DNA of 64,000 bases, taken from positions 5,972,501 to 6,036,500 of the forward strand of contig NZ_CP121647.1 of NCBI RefSeq assembly GCF_029714305.1. Reading direction: 5' to 3'. Below are positions 27,937 to 36,513 of this stretch, piece after piece. Both the position numbers and the translations under genes were made by a program. How positions within the stretch are numbered: position 1 is the first letter of the stretch; the number at the start of each line of letters is the position of its first letter. The stretch is from Bradyrhizobium sp. CB3481 (GTDB lineage Bacteria > Pseudomonadota > Alphaproteobacteria > Rhizobiales > Xanthobacteraceae). A model generated the notes under the pieces. The model was given only the letters and a program-made list of their open reading frames with translations. It was not told the DNA's origin and made no database searches.

Positions 27937-29586
27937 TCAGCCTGATCGCAACCGGCTGCCAGGCGTATCGTTCGGGATCTCGCCGGGCAGATAGTTCGGC
28001 AGGCGTCCCGCCGGGAAGATCGCCAGCAGCGCCAGCCCTGACATGATCAGGAGTCCGATTTTCAGCGCGCGCAGCCGCGCCTCGGTATTCACGCGCACGG
28101 CTTCCTCGACCTGCTGCGGCGTGGCCGTCGTGCCTTCCATCACGCTGCGCAGGCGGTCGTTGCTGACGAAATTGATGCTGTCGAGATCGACCTGGCTCTG
28201 GATCTCCTTCGGCAACACGGGATTGGCGGCGATCTGGCCCAGCACGATCGTGCTGAGCAGGCCGACCAACAGCGCGCCGGCCAGCGCCGTTCCGACCGCG
28301 CTGGCCAGATTTTGCGTGGTGCCCCGGAGCGAACCGACGTCGCCCGCCAGTTCCTTCGGCGAAGCCGTGACCAGCACGTTGAACAGCAGCGTCACCAGCG
28401 CACCCTGCCCGATGCCGAACAGGATGAGGCCCAGCAGCACCGGCACCTCGCTCCAGTCGTTGCGCACGACGAAGGCGAGCCACACCAGGCCGGCGGTGCA
28501 GAGCATGAAGCCGTAGCGGCCGATCTGCCGCGGCGTCATCCGGTCGTAGAGATTGACCACCAGCATTGCGGTGAAAAATACCGTCAGGTTGAACGGCATC
28601 ATGGCAATGGCGGTCGCCAGCGGCGTGCGGCCCTGGACGATCTGGATATAAAGCGGCACCGAGAAATTCAGCGCGGCTTCCAGCGCGACCACCGCAAACA
28701 ACGCGTACACCGCACTGCGCTCCTCCGCCGAGTCGATCACCTCGAGCGCCAATAGCGGCGTTTTTCCCACCGCCTGGCGGCGGTGCGTCCACATCAGGAA
28801 GGCCTGCCCGAGCACGACGCCGAGCACGATGAGCACAGGCGCTGGCGAAAGGCCGAGAAGATTGAACGGCGCGTTGGGAGTAGCCAGCGCAAGACCCCAG
28901 CTATTCAGATTGTTGAAGCCGAAACTGATCAGAACGATCGCCGCCGCGGCCAGCACGACGCCGACGATATCGATCTCTACGTCCGGACGGCCATAATCGC
29001 GCTTGAGGCGGAAGCTCAGCAGGAAGACGATGGCGGAAACCGCGATCAGGATTCCGAACGCCGGCCGCCAGCCGATATAGGTGCCGAGGACGCCGCCGAT
29101 GATGAACGCCAGCACGCCGGCGCCGGCCCGCGCCGAGCCGAGCGCGCCGACTGCCGTCGCCTGCTGCCGTCCGGTGTAGTTCTCGGCGATCAGCGCCACC
29201 AGCGACGGCACGATGACCGCTCCCGCCGCGCCGCAAAGCGCCTGCGCCGTGATCATCAGCGTGGCCGTGGGACTGAACGTCATCAGGATCTGCGAGGCGC
29301 AGAACAGGACGACGGCCAAGCGGAACACCTGCAGCGCGCCGAAGCGCTGCGCAAGCTTGGCGCCGAGCATGACGAAGCCGGCGACCAGCATCGAATAGGC
29401 CACGATTCCGGTGGCGACCGTGGTCGGCGGGACGCCAAAACTCTTGACCATGCCGCCGAGCGCAACCGGCAGCGAGGCGACGTTGAAGGACATGATCATC
29501 TGGCCGAGCGCGATCGCGATCATCGGCACCCATGACTCCCGCGCTCCTTCCCGGATTGCTCCGATCGATATCGAGTGAGTTGCCAT
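27937..29586 (-). CDS. MFS transporter, 14-helix DHA2-like
   Basis: 549 residues from ATG 29586 (GGGAGG upstream). The start MATHSISIGAIREGARESWVPMI leads into helix 1; SLPVALGGMVKSFG, AQRFGALQVFRL and AQALCGAAGAVIVPSLVALI are the DHA2-type motifs A and C region. A long soluble loop near residues 455-510 (SQVDLDSINFVSNDRLRSVM) lies before the last helix, as in other DHA2 proteins. It is an exporter or exchanger of unknown substrate. It is downstream of glsA by 62 bp; in E. coli acid resistance the glutaminase partners an amino-acid antiporter of the APC family, not an MFS protein, so that role should not be assumed. Confidence 0.82.
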   Translation of the reverse strand: MATHSISIGAIREGARESWVPMIAIALGQMIMSFNVASLPVALGGMVKSFGVPPTTVATGIVAYSMLVAGFVMLGAKLAQRFGALQVFRLAVVLFCASQILMTFSPTATLMITAQALCGAAGAVIVPSLVALIAENYTGRQQATAVGALGSARAGAGVLAFIIGGVLGTYIGWRPAFGILIAVSAIVFLLSFRLKRDYGRPDVEIDIVGVVLAAAAIVLISFGFNNLNSWGLALATPNAPFNLLGLSPAPVLIVLGVVLGQAFLMWTHRRQAVGKTPLLALEVIDSAEERSAVYALFAVVALEAALNFSVPLYIQIVQGRTPLATAIAMMPFNLTVFFTAMLVVNLYDRMTPRQIGRYGFMLCTAGLVWLAFVVRNDWSEVPVLLGLILFGIGQGALVTLLFNVLVTASPKELAGDVGSLRGTTQNLASAVGTALAGALLVGLLSTIVLGQIAANPVLPKEIQSQVDLDSINFVSNDRLRSVMEGTTATPQQVEEAVRVNTEARLRALKIGLLIMSGLALLAIFPAGRLPNYLPGEIPNDTPGSRLRSG

Positions 29587-29648
29587 GGAGTCCTCCCGAA
29601 CTGCTCGGTTTTTTTGGATGCCCTCCGGCCGAGGCCCGGGCAATCTGC

Positions 29649-30659
29649 CTAGTGCATCTGATTGTCTTCCGGTTGCGAAACGAACAGGTCCATTCCCAGC
29701 CGCTGCGACAGGAACTTTGCCGCGAGCTGTCCCTTCACGCTGTTGCCCGCGGCGTCGAGCGGCGGCGCAAAGGTGCCGAAACCGCCTTTGCCCGGCGATA
29801 CCGCGACGATGCCGCCGCCGATGCCGCTCTTGCCGGGCAGGCCGATGTCGTAGAGCCAGTCGCCCGACGTCTCATAAAGTCCCGCCGTTATCATCACCGT
29901 CAGCGCATAGTGGCAGACCGCCGCATCGACGACGCGCTGCCTGGTCACCGGATTGACGCCGCCATCCGCCAGCGTCGCGCCCATCACCGCCAGATCCCTC
30001 GCGCTGACATTGAGCGAGCATTGCCGGGTGTAGAGGTCGGTCGCCTGCTTGGGGTCGCAGTAGATGCGGTCATAGCTCTGCAGCAGGCGCGCGATGCTGC
30101 GGTTGCGATAATTGGTCTGCGATGCCGACGCATAGACCTCTTCGTTGAGCGCAAGCTTGCGGCCCGCAAAGCGCGACAGCCCGTCGTGAATGAATTGCCA
30201 TTGGCCTTCTACCGTCAATCCCGGCACGAGGCTCGTGGTCGCGATCGCTCCCGCGTTCACCATCGGATTGGTACGGCCACCGCCATGCTCGATGGCGGCG
30301 AGCGAGTTGAACGGCAAGCCGGTGGCGTTCGCCCCCAGTCGCGCGCGCGCCGCTTCCGGGCCGATCGTTTCGCAGACCAGCGCAAATACGAACGGCTTCG
30401 ATACGCTCATGATCGAGAATTTGTATTCGGTTTCGCCGGCCTCGTAGACGCGCCCGCTGGTGCCGACCACGCAGACGCCGAACAGTTCTCTGGGAACCCT
30501 GGCGAGCGCGGGATAAACCTGCGAATTGTGGCCCTCGCCGTTCGACTTGAAACGCTGATGCGCATCAGACACCAGCCGCTGCACCATGTCGGGCTCAGGC
30601 AGGTGTCCTGTCGAGATGTATGGCCGCTCTGCTTGTTCCGCGATCGAAGGAAAGTCCAT
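29649..30659 (-). CDS. glsA: Glutaminase A
   Basis: A 336-residue cytosolic beta-lactamase-fold enzyme hydrolysing glutamine to glutamate and ammonia. The Ser-x-x-Lys motif is SVSK (Ser85-Lys88 in FSIMSVSKPF), and GRTNPMVNAGAIATTSLV is the substrate-binding block. SGDWLYDIGLPGKSGIGGGI and a C-terminal GNSVKGQLAAKFLSQRLGM complete the family pattern. The length is slightly above the E. coli enzymes (about 310). ATG 30659 (MDFPSIAEQ) follows GGAGAAG. It is the first gene of the minus-strand stress-like series; ammonia release can buffer acid. Confidence 0.92.
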   Translation of the reverse strand: MDFPSIAEQAERPYISTGHLPEPDMVQRLVSDAHQRFKSNGEGHNSQVYPALARVPRELFGVCVVGTSGRVYEAGETEYKFSIMSVSKPFVFALVCETIGPEAARARLGANATGLPFNSLAAIEHGGGRTNPMVNAGAIATTSLVPGLTVEGQWQFIHDGLSRFAGRKLALNEEVYASASQTNYRNRSIARLLQSYDRIYCDPKQATDLYTRQCSLNVSARDLAVMGATLADGGVNPVTRQRVVDAAVCHYALTVMITAGLYETSGDWLYDIGLPGKSGIGGGIVAVSPGKGGFGTFAPPLDAAGNSVKGQLAAKFLSQRLGMDLFVSQPEDNQMH

Positions 30660-31107
30660 CGGACTTCTCCATCCGGCTTGGACCATCCCGTTCGAGGACG
30701 ATCGAGCCGTTCGGGCAACATGAGGTCACGTGCTGACAAGCGATTTCTGTCGATCGCTCAGCCTCCTTCTGACCTGCGGCGGAACGTAACGCCCGAAAGT
30801 GTATGGAGTCAACAACACAACCTTAAAGTCGGTTTGCGTAGGGTATGTCCGCCTACAACACTTTGTGACAAATGGCGGTAGCGCGCGGAGGATGCTTCGA
30901 CAAAGCGTCGCGAATTCGAATCCAACTCGATCGAGCACCGTCACGCTTTGCTGAGCGCGATCAGCGAAGCGTGATCTGATCGCTCTCAGGTTGTGATAGC
31001 GTGAGGCCTAGCCGCACGGCCATCGAGCGATGCGGCAGCGATGCTGACGTGTCAAAAGCGCTCCGGTGCGGCCGAGTTTCAATCATATCAAGCAGGAGGA
31101 TACGGAG
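30660..31107. other. Divergent intergenic region, glsA / DUF1269 gene
   Basis: 448 bp. Besides the two ribosome sites it contains an inverted repeat at 30941-30974. A GGAAC at about 30781 is not followed by a correctly spaced CGTT, so I do not call an EcfG promoter. Short open frames here have no family features and no good start sites. Confidence 0.5.
30941..30974. repeat. 14-bp near-perfect inverted repeat
   Basis: TCACGCTTTGCTGA (30941-30954), GCGCGA, TCAGCGAAGCGTGA (30961-30974): one mismatch in 14 pairs, which would be a G-U pair in RNA. It lies 134 bp upstream of the DUF1269 gene. There is no T-run, so an operator or mRNA stem is likelier than a terminator. Confidence 0.5.
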
Positions 31108-31629
31108 ATGTCAGATCTAATCGCGATCATCTATCCATCCGAAGCAAAGGCCGAAGAGGTGCGGCAGCGTCTGTTCAAGCTGCAGAAGGAATATCTGATC
31201 ACGCTCAGCGATGCTGTGATTGCGGTGAAGACCGACGCTGGTCCCGTCAAGCTGAACCAGCTTGTCAACACGACGGCGGTCGGCGCCGTGTCAGGCAGCT
31301 TCTGGGGCCTTTTGATCGGCGTGATCTTCCTCAACCCCCTGCTCGGCGTTGCGCTGGGCGCGGCGTCCGGGGCGCTCGGCGGCGCGCTGTCGGACTACGG
31401 CATCGATGACGCCTTCATGAAGAAACTTTCGGATACGCTTCAGCCCGGCAATGCCGCGCTGTTCGTCCTCATCAAGAACATGACACCGGACAAGGTGCTG
31501 CGGGAGATTCAGGACGCCGGCGGCACCGTGCTCAAGACCTCGCTGGACGACAGCAAGGAGCAGAAGCTGCGCGACGCGCTGGCGAAGGCGGGCGCTGATC
31601 AGGCCCCACCGCAGACCAATGCCGCCTAG
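31108..31629 (+). CDS. DUF1269 membrane-associated protein
   Basis: A 173-residue protein, start MSDLIAIIYPSEAKAEEVRQRL, with AGGAGG 9 bases before ATG 31108. The middle is Gly/Ala-rich and hydrophobic (GSFWGLLIGVIFLNPLLGVALGAASGALGG), which can form one or two membrane helices, flanked by soluble alpha/beta parts (FVLIKNMTPDKVLREIQDAGG). This is the DUF1269 pattern; members have no established activity but are often found beside stress genes. It is divergent from glsA. Confidence 0.8.
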   Translation: MSDLIAIIYPSEAKAEEVRQRLFKLQKEYLITLSDAVIAVKTDAGPVKLNQLVNTTAVGAVSGSFWGLLIGVIFLNPLLGVALGAASGALGGALSDYGIDDAFMKKLSDTLQPGNAALFVLIKNMTPDKVLREIQDAGGTVLKTSLDDSKEQKLRDALAKAGADQAPPQTNAA

Positions 31630-31643
31630 GCCGTGGTAACTTC

Positions 31644-31675
31644 ATCCGGTTGCGGCCATCGCGCTGCAGCCGGAT
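31644..31675. repeat. Weak hairpin after the DUF1269 gene
   Basis: ATCCGGTTGC (31644-31653) and GCAGCCGGAT (31666-31675) pair with one mismatch around a 12-base loop, 15 bp past the DUF1269 stop. There is no T-run. It may attenuate read-through into the AbgT gene. Confidence 0.35.
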
Positions 31676-31711
31676 AGTTCGCTGAAAGCACGCTCAACAG
31701 GGACGGCCGAC

Positions 31712-33274
31712 ATGCGCGCCGCGAGCGAAGCCGATACCGAGCCGGTAAGGGCCCCTGCACGGACATTGCTCGACGCGATCGAGCGGATCGGAAACAGCAT
31801 CCCCCACCCGATCGTGATCTTCCTGATACTGATCGCGATCACCATGGCCGTCTCGCACTTGCTGTACCTGCTCGACGTGTCGGTCTCATTCCAGGTCATC
31901 AATCTGAAAACGCACGGCACCGACACCGTGACAGCCCGCGCCAACAGCTTGCTGACGGCCGAGGGGGTCAGGCACATCTATACGCGGCTGGTGCCCAACT
32001 TCATGGGTTTCAGCGCGGCCGGGTTGTTGATCGTCGCGATGATCGGCGTCGGCGTGGCCGAAGAAGCAGGTCTCGTCGACGCATCGATCCGCAAGCTCGT
32101 GGCGATCTCGCCACCCTGGGCGCTGACCTACATCCTCGCCTTTGTCGGCATCCTGTCGAGCGTCGCCGCGGACGCGGGTTATCTCGTGCTGATTCCGCTG
32201 GCCGGCAGCGCGTTCCTGAGCGTCGGCCGGCATCCGCTGGCCGGGCTCGCGCTGGGGATGGCGGGCGTCGCCGGCGCTTTCAGCGTCAATATGCTGGTCA
32301 AGCCGCTCGATGCCGTCCTCACCGAGCTGACCAACGACGCCATTCATATCGTGAATCCCTCGCTGTCGATCGCAGTGACCGCCAATTTGTGGTTTTCAAT
32401 CGTGTCGGTCATCGTTCTGACGGTCGTGATTGCCGTGGTGACCACGCGAACCCTGGAGCCGCGCCTCGGCGCCTATCGCGAGGATCATGCCAGTGAAAGC
32501 TTGCCGCCGCATCGCGGCGGACAATTGTCCGCCGACGAGGCGCGCGGTTTGCGATACGCCGCCGCAGTATTGCTGGCTCTCGCGCTGGCCTTCTGCCTGC
32601 TGACGCTGCCGCCCGGCGCGCCTTTGCGCAATCCGGCAACCGGCGCATTGGTCGGCGATTCCCCGTTCATGAGCGGAATGATCGGCCTCATCATGCTGCT
32701 GTTCCTGGCGACCGGCATTGCCTATGGCATCGGCGCAGGAACAATCAGGCGCACGACGGATGTGGTCGACGCCATGACCAAGGCGGTATCCGGATTGGGC
32801 GGAACGATCCTGCTGTTCGTGGTCATCAGTCAGTTCGTCGACTACTTCACCTACAGCAACATGCCGACGCTGCTGGCGGTCAAGACCGCCGACGTCTTGA
32901 AGAATGCAAATATCGGCCCGCTCTGGCTGCTGCTGGGACTTATCCTGATTGTCGCCGTCCTCGATCTCGTCTTCACGCCGGCCATCGCGACCTGGGCCAT
33001 CTTTGCACCCGTGTTCGTCCCGCTGTTCGTGCAGCTATCCGTCGATCCGGCGGCGGTGCTGGCCGCCTACCGGGTCGGAGATGGCCCCATCAACTCAATC
33101 ACGCCACTCAACCCCTATTTTGCGCTGATCGTCGGGCTTGCGAGGAAATACGAGCGGAATGCCGGCGTCGGCACTGTGGTCGCGCTGGTGCTGCCCTATG
33201 TGGTCTGGATGCTTGCGGTCTGGATCCTGCTTTTCGCCGCATGGTACCTATCGGGCCTGCCCTGGGGTGTATAG
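31712..33274 (+). CDS. AbgT-family transporter (p-aminobenzoyl-glutamate type)
   Basis: A 520-residue inner-membrane protein with about 11-13 helices and two re-entrant hairpins. Family blocks: ERIGNSIPHPIVIFLILI at helix 1, LSSVAADAGYLVLIPLAGSAF and NMLVKPLDAVLTELTNDA in the first half, then SQFVDYFTYSNMPTLLAV and FAPVFVPLFVQLSVDPA in the second. AbgT members import p-aminobenzoyl-glutamate or act as proton-driven sulfonamide exporters (MtrF/YdaH). No abgA/abgB hydrolase genes adjoin it, so the export role is as likely as folate-precursor salvage. Confidence 0.88.
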   Translation: MRAASEADTEPVRAPARTLLDAIERIGNSIPHPIVIFLILIAITMAVSHLLYLLDVSVSFQVINLKTHGTDTVTARANSLLTAEGVRHIYTRLVPNFMGFSAAGLLIVAMIGVGVAEEAGLVDASIRKLVAISPPWALTYILAFVGILSSVAADAGYLVLIPLAGSAFLSVGRHPLAGLALGMAGVAGAFSVNMLVKPLDAVLTELTNDAIHIVNPSLSIAVTANLWFSIVSVIVLTVVIAVVTTRTLEPRLGAYREDHASESLPPHRGGQLSADEARGLRYAAAVLLALALAFCLLTLPPGAPLRNPATGALVGDSPFMSGMIGLIMLLFLATGIAYGIGAGTIRRTTDVVDAMTKAVSGLGGTILLFVVISQFVDYFTYSNMPTLLAVKTADVLKNANIGPLWLLLGLILIVAVLDLVFTPAIATWAIFAPVFVPLFVQLSVDPAAVLAAYRVGDGPINSITPLNPYFALIVGLARKYERNAGVGTVVALVLPYVVWMLAVWILLFAAWYLSGLPWGV

Positions 33275-33347
33275 CGCGAAGATGCGATGCGGAGTTCAGC
33301 ATGATGGGGCCGACCGGGAACGCGATGCCGTCAGCGTGGAGGACCGC

Positions 33348-35093
33348 ATGCTGATCGATCCGCGCCATGGCGATATCGAGGACGATGCCGCCAGTCCCGG
33401 GCAGCGATCCCTGCTTGCCATCACGGGCAGCCTGCTGGTCGAAATCAGTTTGCCCAAACTGCTGTTTGCCTGGACGGTGCTGCTGTTGTTGCCGGCGGTG
33501 CTGCTGGGCCTGGCGCCGTTGCTGGTCTCCGCCTGGTTTTCAACCCTGTCGGAAAAGCTTGCCACGCTGACCGGGATCGGCACCGCCCTCGCCTTGCTCG
33601 CGATAACAGCGGTCGGGTGGATCGGATGGCGGCCGCTGTTCCGGATCGCCGAGAATAATTTCTGGTCGCTCAATGCCCTCGCCGTGCAGCCGGGCTACGC
33701 GTTCACCCGCGAGGCGCTTCGTCACCTGACCGAACGGATGTGGGGCAGGACGCTGACCGCGCCGGGTCGGGCGAGGTTGCGCACCGCCAATTCGGTCGGC
33801 GCCGGCATCGTGCTGTCCGCCTGCGCGGTGTTGATTGCGATACTGGCCTGGCCAGCCACGCGTTGGACCGGGGGCTGGAACGACCTGGTCCTGCTACACC
33901 GCCTCGCCGTGCCGACGCTGGCAAATGCCGTTCTGCTGGTGTCGGGATATCTGGCGGCCGCATCGCTGGTGTGGGGATTTGCGGATGCCAGCATGTCTCA
34001 ACCGGTCGACCTCACCGCTTTCGATACCGCCGCGCCGAGCGCACGACGCTGGCGCATCGCGCATCTGTCCGACCTTCACGTGATCGCCGAACAATATGGC
34101 TTCCGCATCGAAAGCGGACGGGCGGGCCCGCGCGGCAATGGCCAGCTCGCGCGCATCCTCGCACACCTCGCCGCCATCCACGCCACCGAGCCGCTCGACC
34201 ACATCGTCGTCAGCGGCGATATGACCGATGCCGGCCGTGCCAGCGAGTGGGCCGTCTTTCTCGACGCGATGGCGCGTCATCCGGAACTGGTCGCCCGCAC
34301 GGTCATGTTGCCCGGCAATCACGACGTCAACATCGTCGATCGCGCCAATCCGGCCCGGCTCGACCTGCCGTTCAGCCCGACCATACGGTTACGGCAAATC
34401 CGCACCCTATCCGCCATAGCGGCCGTGCAAGGCGACCGCGTGCGCGTCGTCGATGCCAATGGAAAGCCGGCCGCTACGCTGAACGAAGCGCTGGCGCCGC
34501 ACCGCGATGCGATCATGGCCCTTGCCGGATACGGCGGTCTGCGCCGTGCCGCAGCGCTGCGCGACCTGTTCGACAGCCTGTTTCCGATGGTCGTCCTGCC
34601 AGAGGCGGCAGACGGGCTCGGAATAGCGATCCTGAACTCCAATGCGGAGACGCACTTTTCCTTCACCAACGCGCTCGGGCTGGTGTCGGTCGAACAGACG
34701 CACCGCTTCGAAGCAGCGATCCGCCACTATCCGGAAGCACGCTGGATCGTCGCACTGCATCACCATGTGGTGGAATACCCCATGCCGGTAAAAGCCTTCT
34801 CGGAACGCATCGGGACGGCATTGATCAACGGCAGCTGGTTCGTGCGCCGGTTGGAAGCGTTGGCCGGCCGCGCGGTGGTGATGCATGGCCACCGTCATAT
34901 CGACTGGATCGGAGCCTGCGGTTCGCTAAAGATCATCTCCGCGCCCTCGCCGGTGATGAATGCGATCGACGATGCGGCGACGCACTTCTATATTCACACG
35001 CTGGCGGCTGGGCCAGATGGGCAGCTTGATCTGCTGCCACCGGAGCGCGTGGAGATTGCCGGCGAAGAAGAGCCCGAGGGCGTGCACTCATGA
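33348..35093 (+). CDS. Membrane-anchored metallophosphoesterase
   Basis: 581 residues from ATG 33348, with GGAGG 5 bases upstream. Three or four membrane helices occupy residues 1-230 (KLLFAWTVLLLLPAVLLGLA; VLSACAVLIAILAWPA; LANAVLLVSGYLAAASLVWG). The phosphoesterase domain follows, with all metal motifs: LSDLHV, VSGDMTDAG, LPGNHDVN, a HHHVVEYP His and GHRHIDW. It is probably a di-metal hydrolase acting on a phospho-lipid or cyclic nucleotide at the membrane; no close known homologue is recognised. It follows the AbgT gene by 73 bp on the same strand. Confidence 0.8.
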   Translation: MLIDPRHGDIEDDAASPGQRSLLAITGSLLVEISLPKLLFAWTVLLLLPAVLLGLAPLLVSAWFSTLSEKLATLTGIGTALALLAITAVGWIGWRPLFRIAENNFWSLNALAVQPGYAFTREALRHLTERMWGRTLTAPGRARLRTANSVGAGIVLSACAVLIAILAWPATRWTGGWNDLVLLHRLAVPTLANAVLLVSGYLAAASLVWGFADASMSQPVDLTAFDTAAPSARRWRIAHLSDLHVIAEQYGFRIESGRAGPRGNGQLARILAHLAAIHATEPLDHIVVSGDMTDAGRASEWAVFLDAMARHPELVARTVMLPGNHDVNIVDRANPARLDLPFSPTIRLRQIRTLSAIAAVQGDRVRVVDANGKPAATLNEALAPHRDAIMALAGYGGLRRAAALRDLFDSLFPMVVLPEAADGLGIAILNSNAETHFSFTNALGLVSVEQTHRFEAAIRHYPEARWIVALHHHVVEYPMPVKAFSERIGTALINGSWFVRRLEALAGRAVVMHGHRHIDWIGACGSLKIISAPSPVMNAIDDAATHFYIHTLAAGPDGQLDLLPPERVEIAGEEEPEGVHS

Positions 35094-35249
35094 ATTCGGG
35101 GCTGATGCGTCGGTCCCTGCCGCCGGCTTTGCCTTCGAACACGGACATCAATCTTCGGCGTTGGCTCGCCTGCTTTGGCAAAACCCGAAATGGAATGGCC
35201 TTCCATACTCCCAAGGCGATTGACCTTAGCTCCCATACCAAGCGACAGT

Positions 35250-36419
35250 ATGGACATGGAGATGCAGGATCCGAACTGGAAAAGTCATTCTTGGCTCCCC
35301 TATTGTTGGGCCATCTTGATATTTTCCTGCTCGCGGGTGGTGGTCGCGCTCGGACTGGTATTCTCCCAAAAATATCTAACCGTCGGGAGGGCCGATGTCT
35401 GGTCTGCCGGACCAGCCTGGTACCACCAATTGCTGCAATGGGATTCGCAATGGTATTTCGAGATCGTCACTCAAGGTTATCGCTACAACGGCGATCCCAC
35501 CATTCAACAGAATATCGTGTTTTACCCGCTGTATCCCATGCTCGTACGGGGCTTGGCAACGATCAGCGGTCTCGCGCCTGCGGATGCATTGCTGTTGGTA
35601 TCGAACGTCGCGGGGTTGCTCGCGATTGTCATCCTTTTCAAGCTGGTTCGTGAGGAGTTTGGTGATCAACTGGCTCTCGCCACAATCGCGCTGCTCAGCT
35701 TCTTTCCCGCTTCGGTCCTGCTGTCGGCCGGGTATACCGAGCCCTTGGCACTGCTGCTGATCGTCTCGTTTTTCCTTGTGTTGAAACGGAAAAACTACTT
35801 GTCGGCAGCGCTGCTAGCAGGCTTGGCAGCCTCTACCCGATCGACGGGCGTTGTCCTGTTGCCTGTCCTTCTTTGGGAGATGTGGTCCAATCGCGACAAG
35901 ACGAAGTTTCTTCTTGTCCTCGTGCCAAGCGTCCTTCTTGCGACGTCGGGGATCTGGCTATTCATGATCTACCTCTGGAGCGCTTTCGGAACTCCGTTTG
36001 CTTTTGCGGATGGGCAGGCGGCATTCCATCAGGGAACGACGCTAGCGACAAGATTGATTGCGGCACTGAAGCTTGAGCCGTTCACGCGAATGATGCTCAA
36101 TGATTGGAATCCATGGGGACAAGCTAGCTGGTTTACATTATTGTTCATTGCCTTGATTGTTTTGGGCTGGTCCCGGTTGCGCGCAAGCTGGACACTGTTC
36201 GCCATGGCAGTCCTGTTGCTGCCATATCTAACGCTCAGCGGTGGGCCAGCAGGCTTCGTCTCAATGAGCCGATTTAATCTCGTTTCATTTCCCCTGTTTG
36301 TGACGCTGGCAGGTTTAGGATTGCGAGCGAAGTGGCTGTTGGCAGGAGTGATAGGACTCCTCGGCGCGTCCCTGTTCATGAACACCGCCCTGTTTGCTCG
36401 TAGAATTTGGATCGGTTGA
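35250..36419 (+). CDS. PIG-V-like membrane glycosyltransferase (mannosyltransferase type)
   Basis: 389 residues from ATG 35250, though ATGs at 35256 and 35262 are in frame and no start has a convincing ribosome site. There are about nine membrane helices. The first periplasmic loop has LQWDSQWYFEIVTQGYRY, matching the W-D-(S/G)-x-W-Y-x-x-I-x-x-x-G-Y block of PIG-V (GT76) and related polyprenyl-phosphate-sugar transferases, with a likely catalytic Asp. ASTRSTGVVLLPVLLWEM is another shared block. The acceptor is unknown. By eye its GC content is lower than its neighbours, hinting at a different origin. It is followed by the aminopropyltransferase-like gene on the same strand. Confidence 0.75.
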   Translation: MDMEMQDPNWKSHSWLPYCWAILIFSCSRVVVALGLVFSQKYLTVGRADVWSAGPAWYHQLLQWDSQWYFEIVTQGYRYNGDPTIQQNIVFYPLYPMLVRGLATISGLAPADALLLVSNVAGLLAIVILFKLVREEFGDQLALATIALLSFFPASVLLSAGYTEPLALLLIVSFFLVLKRKNYLSAALLAGLAASTRSTGVVLLPVLLWEMWSNRDKTKFLLVLVPSVLLATSGIWLFMIYLWSAFGTPFAFADGQAAFHQGTTLATRLIAALKLEPFTRMMLNDWNPWGQASWFTLLFIALIVLGWSRLRASWTLFAMAVLLLPYLTLSGGPAGFVSMSRFNLVSFPLFVTLAGLGLRAKWLLAGVIGLLGASLFMNTALFARRIWIG

Positions 36420-36513
36420 TCGCTACAATACCCGCGATGACATGCTGCTCGAGTAGGAAGTTATCCGGCGATCGCGTGTAACACCTAATAGCCCCCACCG
36501 AGAGGGCCGCGTC

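Noticed and set aside
27542..28792. A 416-codon frame containing the small Tat protein
   Set aside because: The upstream 300 codons are antisense-like reading within the MFS gene; the ribosome site and Tat leader define the start at 27877.
30781..30805. EcfG promoter upstream of the DUF1269 gene
   Set aside because: GGAAC is present but the expected CGTT 16-17 bases later is not.
30726..30944. Small 72-codon minus-strand gene upstream of glsA
   Set aside because: No ribosome site, no recognisable composition, and it lies in a likely promoter region.
35090..35653. A 187-codon frame starting by ATGA overlap with the phosphoesterase gene
   Set aside because: It overlaps the glycosyltransferase gene in another frame and has no protein-like features despite the attractive overlap.
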